From Variovorax sp. RA8 (GTDB taxonomy: Bacteria; Pseudomonadota; Gammaproteobacteria; Burkholderiales; Burkholderiaceae_C): a stretch of 64,000 nucleotides of DNA. Below the pieces are notes generated by a model. It searched no databases. It saw only the letters and a list, made by a program, of their open reading frames with translations, and was not told the DNA's origin. Positions 52,993-61,838 of this stretch are shown here, piece after piece. The number at the start of each line of letters is the position of its first letter. Position 1 is the stretch's first letter. Location of the stretch: positions 1,116,001 through 1,180,000 of the forward strand of contig NZ_LR594662.1 in assembly GCF_901827175.1 (NCBI RefSeq). Reading direction: 5' to 3'. The position numbers and the translations under genes are program-made.

Positions 52993-53601
52993 TCAGCGCG
53001 CCATGACGGTGTCGGGAAACATCGTGCGCTGCCAGCCCAGCTGCTGTTGCAGGAGCACCCAGTCGAAGCCGCTGCCGGGGTCCGCCTTCCGGCCCGGCGC
53101 GATGTGCTCGTGGCCCGCGACGAAGGCGATGGCGTAGCGCTGCGCGATGGCGGGACAGAGGCTGGCCAGGGTTTCGTATTGGGCGAACTCGAAGCGCTCG
53201 CCCTCCAGGCCTTCGAGCTCGATGCCGATCGAATCGTCGTTGCAGTTGGCGCGGCCGCGCCAGCGCGAGGGCCCGGCATGCCAGGCGCGGTCGTCGCAGC
53301 TCACGAACTGCCAGAGCTCGCCGTTGCGGCGCACATAGAAATGGGCCGAGACCTCGAGGCCGCGGATGCTGTCGAAGTAGGGGTGCGCCTCCCAGTCCAA
53401 CTGGTTCATGAAGAGCTGCTGCACTTCGTCGCCGCCATAGCGGCCGGGCGGAAGGCTGATGGAGTGCAGCACGATCAGGTCGATCTGCGCGCCGGCCGGG
53501 CGTGGCCCGAAGTTCGGGGAGCGCAGCGATCTGGCGAATCGGTACCAGCCCTCCTGCCAGAGCTCGGCGCTCGGGCCCTCAGTCGTCGGCGCCGCTGCCA
53601 T
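52993..53601 (-). CDS. ampD: AmpD, anhydro-muropeptide amidase
   Basis: A 202-residue cytoplasmic zinc amidase that cleaves the peptide from 1,6-anhydro-MurNAc during wall recycling. Ligands by comparison with E. coli: His46 in LIVLHSISLP, His164 in AGHEHIAPG and Asp174 in KADPG. SPNFGPRP near the N-terminus is family-typical. I chose ATG 53601, which overlaps the pilR coding end by 23 bp; nine more codons are open upstream. Together with mpl it supports a recycling pathway; loss of AmpD commonly derepresses AmpC-type beta-lactamases. Confidence 0.93.
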   Translation of the reverse strand: MAAAPTTEGPSAELWQEGWYRFARSLRSPNFGPRPAGAQIDLIVLHSISLPPGRYGGDEVQQLFMNQLDWEAHPYFDSIRGLEVSAHFYVRRNGELWQFVSCDDRAWHAGPSRWRGRANCNDDSIGIELEGLEGERFEFAQYETLASLCPAIAQRYAIAFVAGHEHIAPGRKADPGSGFDWVLLQQQLGWQRTMFPDTVMAR

Positions 53602-55096
53602 TGTTGTCGTCGCCGCCAGGCGTCGCAATTCCCAGGCGCGCGATGCGATAGCGGATCTGCCGCAGACTCAGGCCCAGCCGCGCCGCGGCCGCGGTGCGGT
53701 TGAAGCCGCTTTCCTGCAGTGCGCGCACGAGGATCTCGCGTTCCTGCTGGTCCAGATAGCTTTGCAGGTCGCTCGGGACCGCGACGGGTGGCTTAGCCGC
53801 AACCGCCGCGGCCTGCGGCTGTTCGACTGCTGCCGGCGCCGCTGTCTGGGGTGTTGTACTCGCCGGCTCGAGCGGCGCCGCGGGACTCGAAACATCGATG
53901 TGCAGCACATCGCCGTCGCTCAGGGCAACCGCACGGTGCAGCAGGTTCTCGAGCTCGCGCACGTTGCCGTTGAGCGGATGCTGCGACAGACGCTGCAGCA
54001 CCTCGGGCGACAGCGCGGGGATCGGCATGCCGGCGTCGCGCGCGATCCGGGCCAGCAGCGCCTCGCAGAGCGCCGGCAGATCCTCGCGGCGCTCGCGCAG
54101 CGCCGGCACCGCGATCTCGATCACGTTGAGCCGGTAGAACAGATCCTGGCGGAAACGGCCGGCCTGCACCTCGGCCTGCAGGTCCTTGTGCGTGGCGCTC
54201 ACGATGCGCACGTCGACGGCGTCTTCCTGCGTCGAGCCGATCGGCCGCACGCTGCGTTCCTGGATCGCGCGCAGCAGCTTGGACTGCATCGCCAGCGGGA
54301 GGTCGCCGATTTCATCGAGGAAGAGCGTGCCGCCGCGTGCGGCCTGGAAGTAGCCGTCGCGGTCTTGCGAGGAGCCGGTGTAGGAGCCTTTCCGCGCGCC
54401 GAAGAACTCGGCCTCGAGCAGGTTCTCGGGAATGGCACCGCAATTGACCGCGACGAAGGGCCCATCGCTGCGCTGGCTGCACGCATGCACCGCGCGCGCC
54501 GCCAGTTCCTTGCCAGTGCCGGACTCTCCGCGCACCAGCACCGGCGCCATGCCGCGCGCCACCTTGGCGATGCGCGACTTGACCAGGCGCATCGGCTCGG
54601 AATTTCCGACCAGCCTTTCGAGGGCCGCCGTGCCGGCGTTGCTGACGGTCGCGGCCAGCTTGCTGCCGTTGCCCTCCGCCTGGCGCACCGGCCGCGCGGG
54701 CGCGGCCTGCGCCTGCACTGCCGAAGCCACGACGGTACGGAACTGCTTCAGGTCCACCGGCTTGGTCAGGTAGTCGAAGGCGCCCGCCTTGAGGGCCTCG
54801 ACCGCATTCTCGGCCGAGCCGTAGGCCGTCATGACCACGCAACGCTCGCTGCGCTGCTCCTGCTGGATGCGCTGCAGGATCTCCATGCCCAACCCGTCGG
54901 GCAAGCGCATGTCGGTGATCACGGCATCGAAGCGGCCCGCGTCCAGATGCTCGCTCGCCTCCGACACGCTGCCGGCCGCCTCGACGCGGTAGCCCTCGCG
55001 CAGCAGCGTGAGCTCGTAGAGCGTGCGCAGGTCGGGCTCGTCGTCGACGACCAGGATCTGGGCGGGGCGTGGCGCGGAAGGATTGGGGCTGCTCAC
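53579..55096 (-). CDS. pilR: PilR-type sigma54 response regulator
   Basis: A 505-residue NtrC-family activator: receiver domain with phospho-acceptor Asp62 (DAVITDMRLPD), AAA+ domain with Walker A GESGTGKE (190-197), the sigma54 contact loop GSYTGS (237-242) as in PilR rather than GAFTGA, GGTLFLDEIGDLPLAMQ, and a Fis-type helix-turn-helix at the C-terminus (GFNRTAAAARLGLSLRQIRYRIARLG). It should activate sigma54 promoters such as pilA. The sensor gene lies 4 bp upstream. Confidence 0.93.
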   Translation of the reverse strand: MSSPNPSAPRPAQILVVDDEPDLRTLYELTLLREGYRVEAAGSVSEASEHLDAGRFDAVITDMRLPDGLGMEILQRIQQEQRSERCVVMTAYGSAENAVEALKAGAFDYLTKPVDLKQFRTVVASAVQAQAAPARPVRQAEGNGSKLAATVSNAGTAALERLVGNSEPMRLVKSRIAKVARGMAPVLVRGESGTGKELAARAVHACSQRSDGPFVAVNCGAIPENLLEAEFFGARKGSYTGSSQDRDGYFQAARGGTLFLDEIGDLPLAMQSKLLRAIQERSVRPIGSTQEDAVDVRIVSATHKDLQAEVQAGRFRQDLFYRLNVIEIAVPALRERREDLPALCEALLARIARDAGMPIPALSPEVLQRLSQHPLNGNVRELENLLHRAVALSDGDVLHIDVSSPAAPLEPASTTPQTAAPAAVEQPQAAAVAAKPPVAVPSDLQSYLDQQEREILVRALQESGFNRTAAAARLGLSLRQIRYRIARLGIATPGGDDNNGSGADD

Positions 55097-55100
55097 GGCG

Positions 55101-56795
55101 CTATTGTGTCAGCCCGCCTTCGCCCGGCATGAAGACGACGGCGAATTCATTGCCCTCCGGCCCGCCTGCCGGCAAGGCACGGCGCTCGTAGCCGATGGTG
55201 GCGCCGTGGCGTTCGCACAACTCGCGGCACAGGTAGAGGCCTAGGCCGCTGGAGCGGCTCTCGGACGAGAAGAAGGGCTCGAACAGATGGCGCTGCACCG
55301 CGGGCTCGAGCGGTGCGCCGTCGCTCCACACCTGAAGGCTGGCGCGGCCGGCGGCGTTCAGCCGGGTCGTCACCTGGATCGAGCCGTCGCGCGCACCCGC
55401 GTAGCGCGCGGCGTTGTCGAGCAGGTTCACGAGGATGCGCCGCAGGTGCTCGATGTCGAAGCGCACCACGCTGCCGGGCGCCTCCAGCACCAGCAGCACG
55501 CCCTGGCGCTGCGTTTGCCGCACCCATTCTTCGGCCAGCGTGCGCACGGTGGGATCGAGCACCAGCTGCTCGCCGAGCGGCAGCACGCGCTGCTGGCGGG
55601 CGCGGGCGACGTCGAGCACGTCGTCGACGATGCGCGACAGCCGCTGCGCATTCTGCTGGACCATCGTCGTCAGTCGCCGGTGGCCGGGATCGACCAGGTC
55701 CTCGCCCAGCAGTGCGCTGGCCTGGGCGATTGCGGCAAGCGGGTTGCGGATCTCGTGCGCGACCGCGGCCGACATGCGCCCCATGGCCGCGAGCTTCTCG
55801 GTGCGGATGCGTGCCTCGAGCTCGCGCAGATCCTGCAGGAACATCACGCACAGGCTCTCGATGCCACGCTCGGCGGCGCGGGTGAGCCGAGTGCGCACGC
55901 GCACCTCGCGCGGCGCGCCCTGGGCCTGCGCGATCGGGATCTCGCGCGACTGCGACGTGCGTCGCGCGAACGTGTTGCGCGCGATCGCGGCCAGCGGCAT
56001 CCAGGCCGGGTGCGCGCCAAGCGCGAAAGGCAGCTCGAGCTGTGCCAGTCCCTGCCCGAGAATCGCGTCGGCCGCGGGGTTGGCCGCGTGCACCTGCCCC
56101 TTGGCGTCGATCACCAGCACACCTTCGCTGAGCGTCTCGATCACCAGGTCGTTCACCAGGGCATGCATCTGCGCCGTGCCCCGGTTGCGCTGCGCCAGCG
56201 CCTCCTCGCGTATCAGCCGCCGAGCCAGCTCATGCGCCAGCAGCGCCACCACGAACAGGCCGGTGCCGGTCAGCGCAGCCTGCACGAAGCGCGCCGATGG
56301 CTCGGCCTGCTGCTGCAGCCAATACCAGCCGGCATGCGCCAGCAGCAGCAGCGTGACCACGGCCGTGGTGCCCAGGCCGACGGCGCCGCTGCCCAACACG
56401 GCGCCCATCAGCACCGGCAGGGCGAACAGCGGCGTGTAGTTGATGCTGCCCACCTGCAGAAGCTGCAGCGCGCTGAAGACCACCAGGTCGACGCCGATGG
56501 TCGACAGCCAGGCCGTGCCGAAGCGCCGCACCGGTGGTTGAAAGAGCGCATAGCGCGCGACCAGCAGGGTGGCAAGCAGGTAGCCGCCCGCCAGCGCGAG
56601 GACGATCGGCTGCACGGCCTGCCCGAGCGCGAAGACCAGCGCCTGGAGCAGCAGCAGCACGACGGCGACGAAGCTGCGCGCGGTCATGAAGCCGCGCCAC
56701 AGGCGCAGCAGGGCGGAGCTTTCACGGCCGGCCGCCTGGTCGAGCGGCGTCCAGTCGGTCCCGGGCTCGGCACGCGACCAGAGGAAGGTGCTCAT
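55101..56795 (-). CDS. pilS: PilS-type sensor histidine kinase
   Basis: A 564-residue membrane histidine kinase. About six transmembrane helices (residues 38-200), a PAS-like region (NDLVIETLSEGVLVIDAKGQVHAANPAADAILG), a dimerisation helix with AVAHEIRNPLAAI (His347 phosphorylated), N box LVNLLDNAARYAG and G box SGLGLYLCRELCERHG. The pairing with the PilR-type regulator indicates control of type IV pili. Its ATG at 56795 sits at the end of the family B repeat, with GGAGG 7 nt upstream. Confidence 0.92.
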   Translation of the reverse strand: MSTFLWSRAEPGTDWTPLDQAAGRESSALLRLWRGFMTARSFVAVVLLLLQALVFALGQAVQPIVLALAGGYLLATLLVARYALFQPPVRRFGTAWLSTIGVDLVVFSALQLLQVGSINYTPLFALPVLMGAVLGSGAVGLGTTAVVTLLLLAHAGWYWLQQQAEPSARFVQAALTGTGLFVVALLAHELARRLIREEALAQRNRGTAQMHALVNDLVIETLSEGVLVIDAKGQVHAANPAADAILGQGLAQLELPFALGAHPAWMPLAAIARNTFARRTSQSREIPIAQAQGAPREVRVRTRLTRAAERGIESLCVMFLQDLRELEARIRTEKLAAMGRMSAAVAHEIRNPLAAIAQASALLGEDLVDPGHRRLTTMVQQNAQRLSRIVDDVLDVARARQQRVLPLGEQLVLDPTVRTLAEEWVRQTQRQGVLLVLEAPGSVVRFDIEHLRRILVNLLDNAARYAGARDGSIQVTTRLNAAGRASLQVWSDGAPLEPAVQRHLFEPFFSSESRSSGLGLYLCRELCERHGATIGYERRALPAGGPEGNEFAVVFMPGEGGLTQ

Positions 56796-56857
56796 AAGGC
56801 AACCTCCGCCCTGCGGGCTGCGGTGCTGTTGGCCTTGGGAGCGGCCCGGCGGCTCAT
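56792..56857 (-). repeat. Family B repeat: 21-codon mini-ORF ahead of pilS
   Basis: Second copy of the element at 12604-12669, here on the minus strand. It encodes 21 residues (MSRRAAPKANSTAA..AEVAL), ends with TGA overlapping the pilS ATG and carries GGGCGGAGGTTGCC as the ribosome-binding site. It begins 14 bp after the stop of the PP0621 family gene. DNA identity with the first copy is high over the whole 66 bp. Confidence 0.75.
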
Positions 56858-56871
56858 CGGGGGCGCCTCGT

Positions 56872-57120
56872 TCAGTGCGTCGCGGCCCGGCGGTGCGCCG
56901 CGCTGCAATACGCCGTGCCGTCGGCACCACGCACCGCGTCCGAGGCCGGCAGGTGCAGCCCGCAGTGCGCGCAGCGCAGCATGGCTTGCGGAGGCCCGAT
57001 GCTGCGCGGTGCAGGCGGAGGAGGGGGCGGCGGCGTGCGCGACTGCAACTCTTCGCGCCGGGCCTTGCGCCAGAGCCAGACCGCCACCAGGATGATCGCG
57101 AGCACCAGCAGGTATTTCAT
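56872..57120 (-). CDS. PP0621 family small membrane protein
   Basis: An 82-residue protein with an N-terminal transmembrane helix (MKYLLVLAIILVAVWLWRKARR), a PPPPPPP run at about 34-40, and a C-terminal CAHCGLHLPASDAV...YCSAAHR segment with Cys/His residues resembling a small zinc finger. The PP0621 family has no known function. It overlaps the ccsA-like gene by ATGA, and the pilS mini-ORF follows. The polyproline run would need EF-P for efficient translation. Confidence 0.88.
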   Translation of the reverse strand: MKYLLVLAIILVAVWLWRKARREELQSRTPPPPPPPAPRSIGPPQAMLRCAHCGLHLPASDAVRGADGTAYCSAAHRRAATH

Positions 57121-57926
57121 GTCGCTGCGCGCCCCAGCACCACCTCGAGCACGAAACGCGAGCCCACATAGGCCAGCAGCAGCAGGGCCGCGCCGGCGTA
57201 GAGCACGCGCCGCGCGGTGCGGCCGCGCCAGCCAAAGCGCGCCCGCCCGACCAGCAGCACCGCGAAGCTGATCCAGGCCAGCACCGAGAACACGGTCTTG
57301 TGGTCCCATTTCCAGCCGCGCGCATTGGCGCCGTACAGCTGCTCGCTGAACAGCAGGCCGGCGAGCAGCGTGGCCGACAGCAGCACGAAGCCGGCGGTCA
57401 CGAAGCGAAAGGTCAGCCGCTCCATCGTGAGCAGAGGCACGCCGGCCTGCGGTTCGGCCGCCAGCCGGATCTGCTTCTCGGCGCGGGTCATGAGCCAGGC
57501 ATGGACCACGGCTGCGCCGAACAGGCCGTAGGAGGCGATGCCCAGCGCCAGGTGCAGCGGCAGCCAGGGCGAGGCCGAGACGTGCAGCGGCGTGCCCGGA
57601 AAGACCATCGCGAGCAGCACGGCCGCCGCGCCGAGCGCCGCGAGCACTCGCCGAATCTTGAGCTGCGGATACAGGCGGCTCTCGATCGCGTAGATGGTCA
57701 TCACCAGCCAGGCGGTGACCGACAGCGCCGGCGCGAAGCCGAAGTGCGGGTCGCCGCCGGCCAGCGACCAGGCGAGCACGCAGGCGTGCAGCACCCAGGC
57801 CAGGCCCAGCATCCATTGCGTGGAAGGCCGCCCGAGCCAGGAAGAGGCTGCGGCAGTCGCGCCGTAGGCCGCGGCGGTGGCGATGCCCAGCGCCACGCCG
57901 AGTGGGGAGGGGATCGCTAAAATCAT
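57117..57926 (-). CDS. CcsA/HemX-like cytochrome c assembly membrane protein
   Basis: A 269-residue polytopic protein with about eight helices of the cytochrome c assembly (CcsA/YpjD) family: FAPALSVTAWLVMTIYAIESRLYP, LHLALGIASYGLFGAAVVHAWLM, ERLTFRFVTAGFVLLSATLLAG and GWKWDHKTVFSVLAWISFAVLL. The full WWD haem-handling motif is not evident, so it is closer to HemX/YpjD-type proteins than to true CcsA. It is divergent from ffh across 88 bp; a TAAAAT lies at 57917-57922. Confidence 0.88.
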   Translation of the reverse strand: MILAIPSPLGVALGIATAAAYGATAAASSWLGRPSTQWMLGLAWVLHACVLAWSLAGGDPHFGFAPALSVTAWLVMTIYAIESRLYPQLKIRRVLAALGAAAVLLAMVFPGTPLHVSASPWLPLHLALGIASYGLFGAAVVHAWLMTRAEKQIRLAAEPQAGVPLLTMERLTFRFVTAGFVLLSATLLAGLLFSEQLYGANARGWKWDHKTVFSVLAWISFAVLLVGRARFGWRGRTARRVLYAGAALLLLAYVGSRFVLEVVLGRAAT

Positions 57927-58014
57927 CGACCGGAGTTTAGCGTCTCGCCTTTGCGTGATCCCTCGCGAAGACGCCCTCGCTCCCCACCTACCGATCCCGC
58001 CCGCGGGAAACACC

Positions 58015-59400
58015 ATGGCCAGCGCCCTCACCGAAAAATTCTCACGCCTCGTCAAACAGGTCAGCGGGCAGGCCCGCATCACCGAAAGCAATGTGCAGGA
58101 CATGCTGCGCGAGGTGCGCATGGCCCTGCTGGAGGCCGACGTCGCGCTGCCCGTGGTGCGCGACTTCGTGGCCCGCGTCAAGGAAAAGGCGATGGGCCAG
58201 GAGGTGCTGGGCTCGCTCAAGCCCGGCCAGGCGCTGGTGGGCATCGTCAACCGCGAGCTCGCTGCGACCATGGGCGAAGGCGTGGCCGACATCAACCTGG
58301 TGGCGCAGCCGCCCGCTGTGATCCTGATGGCGGGTTTGCAGGGCGCCGGCAAGACCACCACCACCGCCAAGCTGGCCAAGCACCTGATCGAGAAGCGCAA
58401 GAAGAAGGTGCTCACCGTCTCGGGCGACGTCTACCGGCCGGCGGCCATCGAGCAGCTCAAGACCGTCACGAAGCAGGCCGGGGCCGAGTGGTTCCCGAGC
58501 ACGCCGGACCAGAAGCCGCTGGACATCGCCCGCGCCGCGCTCGATCACGCCAAGCGCCATTTCTTCGATGTGCTGCTGGTCGACACGGCCGGCCGCCTCG
58601 CCATCGACGAGGTGCTGATGAACGAGATCCAGCAGCTGCACGCGGCGCTGAACCCGGTCGAGACGCTGTTCGTGGTCGATGCCATGCAGGGCCAGGACGC
58701 GATCAATACCGCCAAGGCCTTCAAGGAAGCGCTGCCGCTGACCGGCATCGTCCTCACCAAGACCGACGGCGACTCGCGCGGCGGCGCCGCGCTGTCGGTA
58801 CGGCAGGTGACGGGCGTGCCGATCAAGTTCGCCGGTGTCAGCGAGAAGATCGACGGCCTGGAGGTGTTCGACACCGAGCGCCATGCCGGCCGCATCCTCG
58901 GCATGGGCGACATCGTGGCGCTGGTCGAGCAGGTCACGGCCGGCGTCGATGTGGCGGCGGCACAGAAGCTGGCGGCCAAGGTCAAGAGCGGCGCGGGCTT
59001 CGATCTCAACGATTTTCTCGGCCAACTGCAGCAGATGAAGCAGATGGGCGGGCTGTCCAGCATCATGGACAAGCTGCCGCAGCAGCTCGCCGCCAAGGCC
59101 ACCGATGCCGACATGAACCGCGCGGAGCGCGACATCCGCCGCAAGGAGGGCATCATCAACAGCATGACGCCGCTGGAGCGGCGCAAGCCGGAGCTGCTCA
59201 AGGCCACCCGCAAGCGCCGCATCGCCGCCGGCGCGGGGGTGCAGGTTCAGGAAGTGAACCGGCTGCTCAACGAATTCGAGCAGATGCAGCAGATGATGAA
59301 GAAGATGAAGGGCGGCGGGCTCATGAAGATGATGAAGCGCATGGGCGGCATGAAGGGCCTGCCCGGCATGGGTGGAGGCGGCGGCATGCCGCGCTTCTGA
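58015..59400 (+). CDS. ffh: Ffh, signal recognition particle GTPase
   Basis: A 461-residue SRP54 homologue that targets membrane proteins cotranslationally with 4.5S RNA. N domain about 1-95; G domain with AGLQGAGKTTTTAKLAKHL, DTAGRLAIDEVLMNEI, TKTDGDSRGGAAL; methionine-rich M domain at the C-terminus (QMQQMMKKMKGGGLMKMMKRMGGMKG). ATG 58015 starts the conserved MASALTEKFSRLVKQVSGQARITE. An intrinsic terminator follows within 40 bp. The 4.5S RNA gene is not seen here. Confidence 0.97.
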   Translation: MASALTEKFSRLVKQVSGQARITESNVQDMLREVRMALLEADVALPVVRDFVARVKEKAMGQEVLGSLKPGQALVGIVNRELAATMGEGVADINLVAQPPAVILMAGLQGAGKTTTTAKLAKHLIEKRKKKVLTVSGDVYRPAAIEQLKTVTKQAGAEWFPSTPDQKPLDIARAALDHAKRHFFDVLLVDTAGRLAIDEVLMNEIQQLHAALNPVETLFVVDAMQGQDAINTAKAFKEALPLTGIVLTKTDGDSRGGAALSVRQVTGVPIKFAGVSEKIDGLEVFDTERHAGRILGMGDIVALVEQVTAGVDVAAAQKLAAKVKSGAGFDLNDFLGQLQQMKQMGGLSSIMDKLPQQLAAKATDADMNRAERDIRRKEGIINSMTPLERRKPELLKATRKRRIAAGAGVQVQEVNRLLNEFEQMQQMMKKMKGGGLMKMMKRMGGMKGLPGMGGGGGMPRF

Positions 59401-59406
59401 GCAAAG

Positions 59407-59435
59407 AAAAAGCCCGCTCGTCGAGCGGGCTTTTT
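59407..59435. terminator. Bidirectional terminator between ffh and opgH
   Basis: AAAAAGCCCGCTC, loop GTC, GAGCGGGCTTTTT. A perfect stem with A run left and T run right that can end both the ffh (+) and opgH (-) transcripts, which converge here. Confidence 0.95.
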
Positions 59436-59451
59436 CCTGGGCAGCGAACCG

Positions 59452-61446
59452 TCAGGCGCGCGCCAGCCGCACCGCGTGCATCCACGCCCTGCGCAGCACC
59501 GCCGGCGAACGCGACTCTTCCGGAATCACCAGGAAGCCCCGGTCGCGCATTGCGTTGCCCAGCGCGATCTGGCTGGTCAGAACGGTCAGAGGGATCGCCA
59601 GCAGCAGCGGGAGGCCCACGGGCATCAGCCAGGCCAGCGCGCTGGCGTCGATCAGCGCAATACCCACCGCCAGCGCCGCGATGACCAGCGACATCGGCGC
59701 CAGCTGGGTGAAGGCGATGCGCCACGGCACGGCAGCGGCTTCCCGCGGCGGGGACTTCCAGTCCAGCTTGATGCCGGTGAGCGCCACCACCACGAACAGC
59801 GAGTGGGCCAGCATGCGCACGGGTGCCTGCACGATGGCCAGCGCGCTTTCGAGCGCGGCGCTCTTGAGCAGGCCGCCGACACCGCCGTACTGGCGTTGCT
59901 CGCGGCGCATCACCACGGCGGCAATGCCCAGCATGCGCGGCAGGAACAGCAGGCACAACGTCCACAGCCAGAGGCCGGCCAGTTCCATCGGCATCGCGAG
60001 CCAATGCGCGACCACGCTCGAGCCGGTGAGCCACAGGGCCGTGCCCAGCGTCAGGAAGGCGAGCCACATCGGCGCCGAGGCATAAGCCATTGTGCCGGTG
60101 ACGAACATCGCGCGGTGCACCGGATGCAGGCCGGGCTCGGCCATCAGGCGGGCGTTCTGCAGGTTGCCCTGGCACCAGCGGCGGTCGCGCTGCAGCTCGG
60201 CCAGCAGGTCCGGCGGTTGCTGCTCGTAGCTGCCGACCAGGTCGGCGACCAGCCACACGTGGTAGCCGGCGCGGCGCATCAGCGCGGCCTCGACGAAGTC
60301 GTGCGACATGATGCCGCCCGACATGCCGCCGGTGCCCTTGATCGGCGCCAGCGCGCAGTGCTGCATGAAGGGCTCGATGCGGATGATCGCGTTGTGGCCC
60401 CAGTAGTGCGACTCGCCGAGCTGCCAGAACTGCATGCCCAGAGTGAACAGGCGGCCCGTCACGCGCGAGGCGAACTGCTGGGCGCGCGCGTGCAGGGTGA
60501 CGTGGCCGATGGCCTGCGTCGCGGTCTGGATGATGCCGGCCGTCGGATTGGCTTCCATCAGCTTGACCATCGAGGTCAGGCAGTCGCCGCTCATCACGCT
60601 GTCGGCATCGAGCACCACCATGTAGCGGTAGTCCTTACCCCAGCGGCGGCAGAAGTCGGCCACGTTGCCGGCCTTGCGGTGGGTGCGGCGCTTGCGCAGG
60701 CGGTAGTACACCTCGACCTGCGGCTGGTTCGGGCTGTCCGCCAGTGCGGCGCGCAGATCTTCCCAGGCGGCGCGCTCGGCGGCGGCGACCTCGGGCGTGT
60801 AGCTGTCGGACAGCACGAAGACGTCGAACTGCCTCGCATGGCCGGTCGCGGCCACTGATTCGCAGGTCGCGCGCAGGCCTGCAAAGACCGTCGCCACGTC
60901 CTCGTTGCAGATCGGCATGACGATCGCCGTGCGCGCTTCCGGATTCATCGGATGGTCAGCCACCTGTTTGGCCGACAGCGCGTGCTTGTCCCCGCGCACC
61001 GAGACATAGAAGCCCATGAGCGCGGTCACGAAGCCGGTCACCACCCAGCCCGAGAGCAGGCCGTAGAGCGCGATCTGGCTGTATTCGAGCCAGAGGTTGT
61101 CGTAGTCGGGCTGCACGCGGGCAAACAACGTCGAGGCGACGACCGTGCTGAACACGGTGAGCGCCATGAAGGCGAGGCGGCGCTGCTGGGCCGCGCGTTC
61201 CCAGGCCTGGGAACGCTGCGGTGCGCGCGACGCGCTGGCCGCGGCCTTGCCGCCGGCGCCGAGCTTGACCAGCAGTGCCGTGCCGATGCTGTTCCAGAAG
61301 CCGCGCCAGGGGCGGGGCGTCATCGAGCCACGGTTGATCGGCGGCGCCGTCACCGAGTTGGGATGGCGTTCTTCACGCAGCGTGCTGCGGCGGGAGAAAT
61401 CCGCTTCGGTGAGAACGTTGAGCTGGGAGAAGTCGTTGGGCTTCAT
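59452..61446 (-). CDS. opgH: OpgH (MdoH), osmoregulated periplasmic glucan glucosyltransferase
   Basis: A 664-residue GT2 membrane enzyme that builds the beta-glucan backbone of periplasmic glucans from UDP-glucose. Helices flank a cytoplasmic catalytic domain: TAIVMPICNEDVATVFAGLRATCES, VVLDADSVMSGDCLTSMVKLME, QTATQAIGHVTLHARAQQF, MSHDFVEAALMRRAGY and DRRWCQGNLQN (the Q/RxxRW motif). ATG 61446 starts MKPNDFSQLNVL. In E. coli opgH follows opgG; no opgG lies upstream here. It converges on ffh. Confidence 0.93.
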   Translation of the reverse strand: MKPNDFSQLNVLTEADFSRRSTLREERHPNSVTAPPINRGSMTPRPWRGFWNSIGTALLVKLGAGGKAAASASRAPQRSQAWERAAQQRRLAFMALTVFSTVVASTLFARVQPDYDNLWLEYSQIALYGLLSGWVVTGFVTALMGFYVSVRGDKHALSAKQVADHPMNPEARTAIVMPICNEDVATVFAGLRATCESVAATGHARQFDVFVLSDSYTPEVAAAERAAWEDLRAALADSPNQPQVEVYYRLRKRRTHRKAGNVADFCRRWGKDYRYMVVLDADSVMSGDCLTSMVKLMEANPTAGIIQTATQAIGHVTLHARAQQFASRVTGRLFTLGMQFWQLGESHYWGHNAIIRIEPFMQHCALAPIKGTGGMSGGIMSHDFVEAALMRRAGYHVWLVADLVGSYEQQPPDLLAELQRDRRWCQGNLQNARLMAEPGLHPVHRAMFVTGTMAYASAPMWLAFLTLGTALWLTGSSVVAHWLAMPMELAGLWLWTLCLLFLPRMLGIAAVVMRREQRQYGGVGGLLKSAALESALAIVQAPVRMLAHSLFVVVALTGIKLDWKSPPREAAAVPWRIAFTQLAPMSLVIAALAVGIALIDASALAWLMPVGLPLLLAIPLTVLTSQIALGNAMRDRGFLVIPEESRSPAVLRRAWMHAVRLARA

Positions 61447-61838
61447 GTGCGACTCACCACCGTTGCTTGTCGGCGGAAGGCGTGTCGCCAATAGCCGGAA
61501 GACGCTTGAAGACGCAGTCCGGTGCCGCACCGCCGGCGCTTGCCAGGCCGGCCGGCGGATGACCCGCGGCGCGGGACCGCGAGAGGGAAAACTGCTTTTG
61601 ACGCAGGCCGTCGCGCTGCGGACGCAGTGCGAAAGATGGGCTGGTAAGGGCTGTCATGCCCTTCTAAGGGCAATCCCTGTGCCAGCCAGGAATAACGCTT
61701 TCAGATCAACGAGTTAGCGCGGTCTGCGACTCTTGAGGCCCGGTTTTGAAACCAAAAGGCCACCAAAAACCCTGAATTTGTCGCCGTAGCCCGACAGCGC
61801 AAGTGAACTCTGGACGAACTCTCAATGAAATCAAGTAC
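61447..61838. other. 392-bp gap between glrR and opgH
   Basis: No convincing gene. It should contain the glrR transcript end and the opgH promoter and leader (both on the minus strand). The 61700-61840 part is AT-richer than its surroundings and holds a GGTTT-TG-AAACC inverted repeat (61742-61753) flanked by GGCC on both sides (61737-61740 and 61758-61761), a possible operator. I cannot place a -35/-10 pair with confidence. Confidence 0.6.

Noticed and set aside
53047..53703. Plus-strand open frame opposite ampD and the pilR end
   Set aside because: Shadow frame; ampD motifs (His46, His164, Asp174) and pilR HTH are clear on the minus strand.
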